A stretch of 64,000 bases of DNA from the NCBI GenBank assembly GCA_022559845.1, contig CM040124.1, positions 72,997,491 through 73,061,490 on the forward strand, given 5' to 3'. Position 1 is the stretch's first letter, and each line of letters starts with the position of its first letter. Shown in pieces: positions 57,962-64,000 of this stretch. A model generated the notes under the pieces. It had not been told where the DNA came from. It worked only from the letters and a program-made list of their open reading frames with translations, and searched no databases. This DNA comes from Amorphophallus konjac (taxonomy: Eukaryota > Streptophyta > Magnoliopsida > Alismatales > Araceae). Both the position numbers and the translations under genes were made by a program.

Positions 57962-59479
57962 TTAAAAATAGCTAGTGAATCGTACATCCCTATCTGACAC
58001 TATGGTACGGGGAAGGCCAAACCTAGAGACACAATGAGAGAAGAACAGGCGGGCAACTATAGTGGCATCCGAGGTCTTGGAGCATGGAATGAATAATGCC
58101 ATCTTGGAGAACCGATCGACAACCACAAAGATTGAGTCATGCTTTCGGAGGGTGCGGGGCAATCCTAACACAAAGTCCATGCTAATGTCCTGCCATGGAC
58201 TATCCGGGACGGGAAGGGGAGTATAGAGGCCGGTACTTTGCTTCCTTTGTTTGGCCATAGCACAAGTGCGGCACTGGGCCACAATACGAGCAACATCCCT
58301 CTTTAGGCTAGGCCAATAGAATCGATGCTCAACCGCCTCTATGGTCTTGTTCCGACCAAAGTGGCCAGCAAGACCTCCCGCATGCATCTCCCACATAAGA
58401 AAGTCACGAACAGAAGTCCGTGGGATGCACAACTTGTCACCCCGGAATAGGTGACCCTCATGTAACACAAACTCGCTATAATCGCGCGAGGGACCATCCT
58501 GAAGGACGGCATAGATTGGACCAAAGTCTGGACAGTCAACATAAGCGTCCTTCAGCCTCTCTAGCCCTACCACCTTCACACTCATGGTGGTCAACATCAT
58601 CACCCGACGACTCAGTGCATCGGCGACCTTATTCTCCGCCCCTGCTTTGTGCTTGAGCACAAAGGTGTACTCCTGGAGATACTCCACCCAACGACTATGG
58701 CGAGCATTCAGCTTCTTTTGGGTATGGAGGAATCGTAAGGCCTCATGGTCAGAGAAGAGGACAAACTCCTGGTGCAACAAATAGTGCCTCCAATACCTCA
58801 ATGCCTGGACAACTGCGTAGAATTCTTTGTCGTATGTGGAATATCGCAGTTTGGCATCATTAAGCTTCTCGCTAAAGAATGCAATGGGGTGAGACTCCTG
58901 ACTCAATACGCCACCAATACCTACACCAGAAGTATCACATGTGACCTCGAACATCTTAGAAAAATCAGGTAAAATAAGGACAGGCGCCTGGGTCATGCGC
59001 TCCTTAATGTCCTGAAAGGCCGTGGCTGCAGCCTTAGTCCATATGAATGCCCCCTTCTTTATGCAATCAGTGATCAGGGCAGTGATAGAACTGAAGCCAT
59101 GAATGAAGCGACGATAGAACGTCGCTAAGCCATGGAAGCTCCGGACATCGTGGTGGGTGCGGGGCTCGGGCCACTCTCTGATGGCCCTAATCTTCTCCAG
59201 GTCAGCGGAGACTCCATCTCTCGACACAATGAACCTGAGAAAAGTGATATGATCAGACATGAAAGCACATTTCTTTGGGTTGGCGAATAAACTTTCTCGC
59301 CTCAACATAATGCAGACTTGTCTAAGATGGTCTAGATGATCTTCCTTAGTGCGGCTGTAGATAAGGATGTCATCAAAGTAGACGACCAAGAAGACCCCTA
59401 TCATAGGGCGTAAGACCTGGGTCATCAACCGCATGAAGGTACTAGGGGCGTTGGAAAGCCCAAAGGACATACCAACCAC
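57962..59479 (-). pseudogene. R reverse transcriptase (C-terminal half), RNase H and integrase core
   Basis: 505 codons open. [22 protein letters not shown] and catalytic YFDDILIYSRTKEDHL; YRRFIHGFSSITALI in the connection. RNase H: VTCDTSGVGIGGVLSQ and YSTYDKEFYAVVQALRYW. Integrase finger: MHAGGLAGHFGRNKTIEAVE, then CRTCAMAKQ. Core: DISMDFVLGLPRTLRKHDSI (Asp) and VSDRDVRFTSYF (Asp), then TAA 57962-57964. The frame joins the N-terminal half with a one-base shift at about 59465. Well preserved compared with the pol-less relatives. Confidence 0.88.
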
Positions 59480-59826
59480 TCATAAAGACCATCTTTGGTC
59501 TTGAATGCCGTCTTCCACTCATCCCCAGGCCTGATCCGCACCTGGTGATAGCCACTACGAAGATCTATCTTTGAAAAGATAGTGGCTCCCGACATCATAT
59601 CAAGCAAATCATCCAATCGGGGAATGGGAAAACGATACTTCACCGTGATCTTATTGATTGCACGGCTATCAACGCACATCCTCCATGTGCCATCCTTCTT
59701 CGGGGCCAATAGTGCAGGAACAGCACAAGGGCTCTTGCTGTCCCGAAGAGATCCCCGACTCATCAACTCCTCGACCTGCCGCTGTAGCTCGGCATGGTCC
59801 GTGGGACTCATCCTATAGTGGGGAAG
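59468..59826 (-). pseudogene. R reverse transcriptase, middle part
   Basis: Begins [20 protein letters not shown] directly after the solo LTR and continues with [56 protein letters not shown] and [13 protein letters not shown], where the frame shifts. The missing start of RT lies on the other side of the inserted LTR (62171 onward), proving the insertion disrupted one gene. Confidence 0.85.
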
Positions 59827-62170
59827 GTTGGTGATGTGGCACAGCCCAAAGACCACTAAATATGATGAGATGACCCTAGGACTTAGACCCGCAAGCATAC
59901 AAGCGCTCAATGATTCTCACAATGGCGATTTTTACCCACACGGCTCACACGTTCACCCGGTGGATCCGGGAGATGATGGTGAGGGTCCGAGGTGGGACCC
60001 AATTGTCCTAATGGACTTACAATGCTATGACTGACCCCCAATGGGCCTAGGAGACCCAACTTTGTGGGTGACTGGCCCGCAAGACGGGGTGTTGGGTGGC
60101 ACTCACTCACGGGCCGCGGTGGGCACGATATTGCCTAAAGTGAAGTCCGAGCACTCTCTTACCGTCCGACGGGCATTCAAGGCAATACTACATTTGCAGA
60201 AATGAAGCTACAAGGGTGTGATCAGAAGCTCACCTGATCGGTGTGAAGACACCGATCCCGTTCGGAGACTAGGGCGCGCCGGGAGGCGAGGGTATACACC
60301 TGATCGCCGCGGCGATGGAGCTTGACCTGAAAATGCGAAGAGGTACAGCACTACACCCCGTGCAAGGGGGGATCTTGGGGTGGGGGTTAATGTATTACAA
60401 CCAAAAATTACCTCCACACAGGGAGGGGCCTTCAGCCGGCCAAGCGGGAAGGGGAATGAGCGAGATAGAGTCGACTTTCCGAGCTTCGCCGATTCTGCCT
60501 AGCTTCTGTATTTCGGGACAGAGGATCGATGTCGATGCTACCAATAATTCCACCGAGCTCAGAATCTAACGAGACTTACGCCAAAAGCTTCCTAACTGGA
60601 GAGGGGAAAGGCTTGAATTTTTGGGCGACGTTCCGATCTGGCTGCTCCGGCGACTGGAAGGTGGTTGCAGTTCTGGTCTCTGGCCGAACACAATCTGAAA
60701 CAGCAGGTTGCAGAAGTTGCCACGACTGCTCCTGAGCTCCAAATCTGGCACCGCTGGACTCGTTGGAACCGTGGACGAGTCTACTTTGCAGCAAAACAAA
60801 CGGGGAAGTCTTCTGATGTCGGAGATGTGCTGGGTGTCCAGAGGAGTGGATGGTGGTCGGTGCAGACTGTGAGGAGGTAGATCGGCGTGGTTGTGGTAGA
60901 AAATTGATATCTCTGGTTGTCGGATGCCGAACGGGGTTCCGCCTTCTGTTCCTGGACGCTGACAGGGGGAGGAAGATCTTTGTAGAATACCTTGAAGGAT
61001 GGTTCCTTCAAGGTTCGTCGTGGGAGAGCCTGCTCTGTCGTTCTGGTTCCTGGCCTGAGAAGCCCTGTGCAGTCGAGGGAGAATGGTTGCCGCGGACAGC
61101 TCGGAGCTCGGATGCCGACGAAACCGCCTCGCCTGGAAAGCACTCTGGAAGACCTTTTCAGAAATGTAGGCCTTGACACCAGAAGATCAGGGATCGGCCA
61201 AAGATGTTGCGACTTTTAGGACCCAACTCTACTGCCAACGAACTGTTGATGTAGCCGCAATCTTATGGTGTCAAATGGTGTTGGGGTGGGGTAACTTAGC
61301 AAGGGGAGGGTGGCTGTGGGCTGTGGGATATGGTGGAAGGTTGCTGAAGGGCTGAGGGGAGCAGGGGTGATGGCGAACCTGGCTGGAGCTGCTGGAGGTG
61401 GAGGTGGAGAGGTGGGTGTGCACAAGAGAGAGGGGGAGTGTGAATGGAGGGTGGGGGCGAACTTGGCTTGAGGGGGAGGGGTATGGGGCGGCCAAGGCAA
61501 TGGAGGGAAGGTTCAAATTCGAAATTGGCCTTGGGAGGGGTGGGATTTGTGTGGGGAAGTGGGGGGATTGTGTTGGGAGGTGGAAGAGTTGCTTTGGGAC
61601 AAGGAGGGGGAGTAAATGAGGGGCTATGGGAAAGTGGAGGGCCTTAATGGAGGTGGGTGAGGTAGTGGAGGTGGTTGGGGGTTGGAGTAAGTGAGGGGGA
61701 AGGAGGAGAGAGAGAGAGGGTCGAACTCCCCTTGGGGAGAGAGAGAATGAGAGAGAGAGTGAGAGAGAGAGAGTAAAAGAAAGAGATCTTGAGAGGTGGA
61801 ATGAAGTAGTTTTCAATATTTCATCAAAAGTGAGTACATAGAGGGAGATGGGGGCTATTTATAGGCAACCCATCTTTACAAGATAAAAATAACCCTGCCA
61901 TTTAAGGCAAAAGACCAAACATGTCCTAGACTCAGTCCAATAGGCCCAAACTAAGGTATTAGGGCCCAATTAGACCAAATAGGGGAAATGGACTAGTACA
62001 ACATGACATAATAAAAGGAAATACACGCGACATGACCCAATAAAAGGAAAATTACATATGATAAGACTCAATAAAAGGAAGATACATAAGATGAGAATGA
62101 GTCGACCAAATCAAGGGTGTGCAGGCGACCCGAGCCATAGCGAGTGTCGTGGGATGTCCTCATCAGTTGG
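59827..62170 (-). mobile_element. Solo LTR (59832-62165, 2334 bp) with 5-bp target duplication, inserted in R RT
   Basis: Target duplication GTTGG at 59827-59831 and 62166-62170. On the minus strand it starts TGATGAGGACATCCC and ends GTGCCACATCA, a TGATG/CATCA inverted terminal pair. TATA box TATTTATA (plus strand) is at 61856-61863. It belongs to the same broad LTR family as R (same TGATGAGGAC start, and an ACCTCC-AGGGAGG block near 60405) but is a diverged member. No internal region or second LTR is present, so it is a solo LTR left by LTR-LTR recombination. It interrupts RT between the PGSSLPN and LPHYRM codons. CT/GA-rich sequence lies at 61690-61790. Confidence 0.9.
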
Positions 62171-62960
62171 GCAAGGATGAGCCCGGGACGAGGTCGATCT
62201 CATGCAGGATATCCCTCATAGGTGGAAGGCCTCCCGGGAGGTCTTCGGGAAATACATCGGCGAATTCCCGCAATATTACAGCTATCTCCGGGGGATGCTC
62301 ATCCTCGGACCTAGGGGCAACATCCTCAACGCCCCTGACGACGACAGCTAGAATAGGGTTACCCCCGGTCACCTCCTGCTCCATCTCTCTCGGACTGATC
62401 ATCATCAACCTCCTGGGTGGAGGATCTACTATGCTAGGAGCAGTCGAAGAGGTGGTAGCCCGTGCCGAGGAAAAAGTGGGTGGACCGACTTTCCCCTGAC
62501 TAGGAGAGGTCACAGTACTGGGGCCAGCTGGTCCTCGGACAGATGGGTCCTTCGGCTGGATGGGGTGGAGGGTAATCCTGTGGCCATCATGGTCGAAGGT
62601 GCATGTGTTCGACCTGCCATGGAGGGTGGCATCTCGGTCAAAGAGCCAAGGCCTACCAAGTATGATACTACCCACCTCCATAGGTAGTACATCACACCAG
62701 ATCGCATCATGGTATGCCTGGAACTGCAGCGGCACCAGACACCGCAATCTGACCGGGATGGAAGTGGAATCCACCCAAGAAACTCTGTAAGGTGCAGGGT
62801 GATCCACGGGCGTCAAACCAAGGCGCTTGACGGTGCCTGTGGAGATAGCGTTGATGCAACTCCCGCTATCTATAATCACCTTGCAAGCTTTCCCTTCCAG
62901 CCTACAAAATGTGTGGAATATGGTGGTGCGACGCCAATCGTCGCTCACCTGAGGCTGGGT
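62171..62960 (-). pseudogene. R aspartic protease and RT N-terminus
   Basis: Part of a 489-codon open frame (63632 to 62163). Protease: GKACKVIIDSGSCINAISTG (catalytic DSG), then MEVGSIILGRPWLFDRDATL. A linker rich in Pro/Ser follows. RT begins AVILREFADVFPEDLPGGLP and DILHEIDLVPGSSLPN, where the solo LTR cuts in. The order protease-RT in one frame with gag is normal for chromoviruses. Confidence 0.88.
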
Positions 62961-64000
62961 AAAGATGCACCTGACTACACCCAAATGTACGTCATCCTGA
63001 TATGAGGTACCAGGGACGTCAACCTGCTCGCCCTCCAATAACTCGTCAAAGAATTCCTCGGCCAATTCTTGGTCCGGCTCGTAGCTGACTGGCACCAACT
63101 CAGGCGTGGGGTCACGGACCGGTGTGTCGGCGATAACAAGTGCTCCCCGGGTGGGACACTTGCTGGCAAAGTGGCCAACTCCACCACAAGTGTAGCAACG
63201 GTCTCGTGTCCCATTGCCCTGAGATATTCCACCAATCATTGGACCCTTACCCTTGTCCTCTCGATGGACTGGGGGTGTAGGAAGAAGAGGCCGAGCTGGT
63301 ACGACAGGCTGATAAGACCGAGTGGCAGGGATGGGTGCCTGCGGGCGAGGGTCCCTCGGAGGGAAAGTGCGGAGCCTAGGAGCAGTGGGGTCCTGCCGAG
63401 GGGGTTCCAGGGGACGGGCCATCGGAAAGCGGCTATAGGAGGTAGGCGTGGTACAAGGGTCGGTCCCACGCTGATAAGTGAACCCCGGGCGCTGGACGGG
63501 AGCAAACTCCGCCTCGAACTGCTCCAACTCTAGAGCAACCTGGTATGCGTCTTCCAAGGTGGTAACATTGCGGTGAAATAATTCATATTGGTAGTGGGGC
63601 CGCAAACCACGACGGAAACGTGATACAGGCATAGTGCTCTCCTCCGTAACGCCACATCACAAAAAGTACTCATCAAACTCCGCGATGTAGTCTAACACGG
63701 ATCGATCTCCTTGGGTGAGACTCTGCCACCTATCAATAAGTCGCTGACGGTACGTGGCAGGAAGGTACTTACGCCTAAGCTTGTCCTTCATCTCATCCCA
63801 AGAACCTACCTGAGGCTCATGACGCTGAAAGAGTAAACTCTCTACATTGCTCCAGTAAGTCTGTGCTTGCCCTAACAACTTCATCTTGGCATACCTGATC
63901 CTCCGGTGGTCCGTCATCTCGAACCACTCAAAGTACCGGTCCATGCTGGCCTCCCAATCAAGATAGGTCTTGGGTTCCAAAGGTTTGGACCCATCAAACG
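62961..64000 (-). pseudogene. R Gag (continues past the right edge)
   Basis: The frame enters from the right edge. Capsid: KTYLDWEASMDRYFEWFEMT, AKMKLLGQAQTYWSNVESLL, YRQRLIDRWQSLTQGDRSVL, then TGA 63657-63659 where the sister copies have CGA (Arg) in EYFLRC. The same frame continues SRFRRGLRPHYQYELFHRNV and the zinc knuckle CYTCGGVGHFASKCP, complete with all four ligands, near 63165-63215. It matches the Gag of the pol-less copies closely, so R is their nearest coding relative here. Confidence 0.87.

Noticed and set aside
60208..61816. Many open frames inside the solo LTR
   Set aside because: They overlap on both strands in purine- or pyrimidine-rich sequence and lie inside a bounded LTR.

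Overview
The window is plant nuclear DNA, almost certainly from a flowering plant. It consists nearly entirely of nested transposable elements, and I could not support any intact cellular gene. The plant call rests on chromodomain Ty3/gypsy elements (chromoviruses), a Ty3/gypsy element of the Tat type with two RNase H domains, a Ty1/copia element, a LINE ORF1 with a DUF4283-type fold, hAT-like and Mutator-like non-autonomous DNA transposons, and plant-mobile-domain-like proteins. I cannot name the species. Several chromovirus copies have a CRM-like layout (pol running into the 3' LTR), so a pericentromeric location is possible but unproven.

Layout. 1-2870: 3' end of a pol-less chromovirus copy (gag zinc-knuckle tail, integrase-tail remnant, polypurine tract, LTR 694-2870). 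2871-5515: LINE ORF1 remnant, minus strand. 5516-10435: second pol-less chromovirus copy (gag split by a hAT-like element, integrase tail, truncated LTR). 10436-19917: a minus-strand chromovirus (Tekay/Del-like; here M) with a 4.3 kb LTR full of short hairpins. 19918-25158: a second copy of 5160-10435, including the LINE fragment and the hAT-like insertion, so this is a segmental duplication with M exactly at the junction; its LTR continues to 25342. 25343-33428: AT-rich non-coding DNA with a nested pair of TIR elements (28344-29381 and 28576-29018), microsatellites, a 74-bp duplication and a possible Helitron terminus. 33429-37441: decayed Ty1/copia gag-pol. 37442-54914: a Tat-type Ty3/gypsy element with 5' LTR, primer site, gag, protease plus G-patch, RT, two RNase H domains and integrase. 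Downstream of pol it carries two spliced ANTISENSE genes with plant-mobile-domain-like sequence. 54915-64000: a minus-strand CRM-like chromovirus (here R) with 3' LTR, pol and gag, running off the right edge; a 2334-bp solo LTR with a perfect 5-bp target duplication sits in its RT gene.

How the parts relate. R is the coding relative of the pol-less copies: it shares their gag, integrase tail, GGGGAGAAT-type polypurine tract and LTR ends (TGRTG...GCATCA). It is the sort of partner that could have supplied pol to them in trans. The Tat element is the most interesting unit. Its antisense genes have multiple clear GT-AG introns, and clusters of AACGGTC/GACCGTT hairpins lie in its LTR and just upstream of both antisense genes. 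All coding regions are decayed. Many stops and Cys-to-Tyr changes fit C-to-T/G-to-A deamination, as expected for methylated, silenced repeats.
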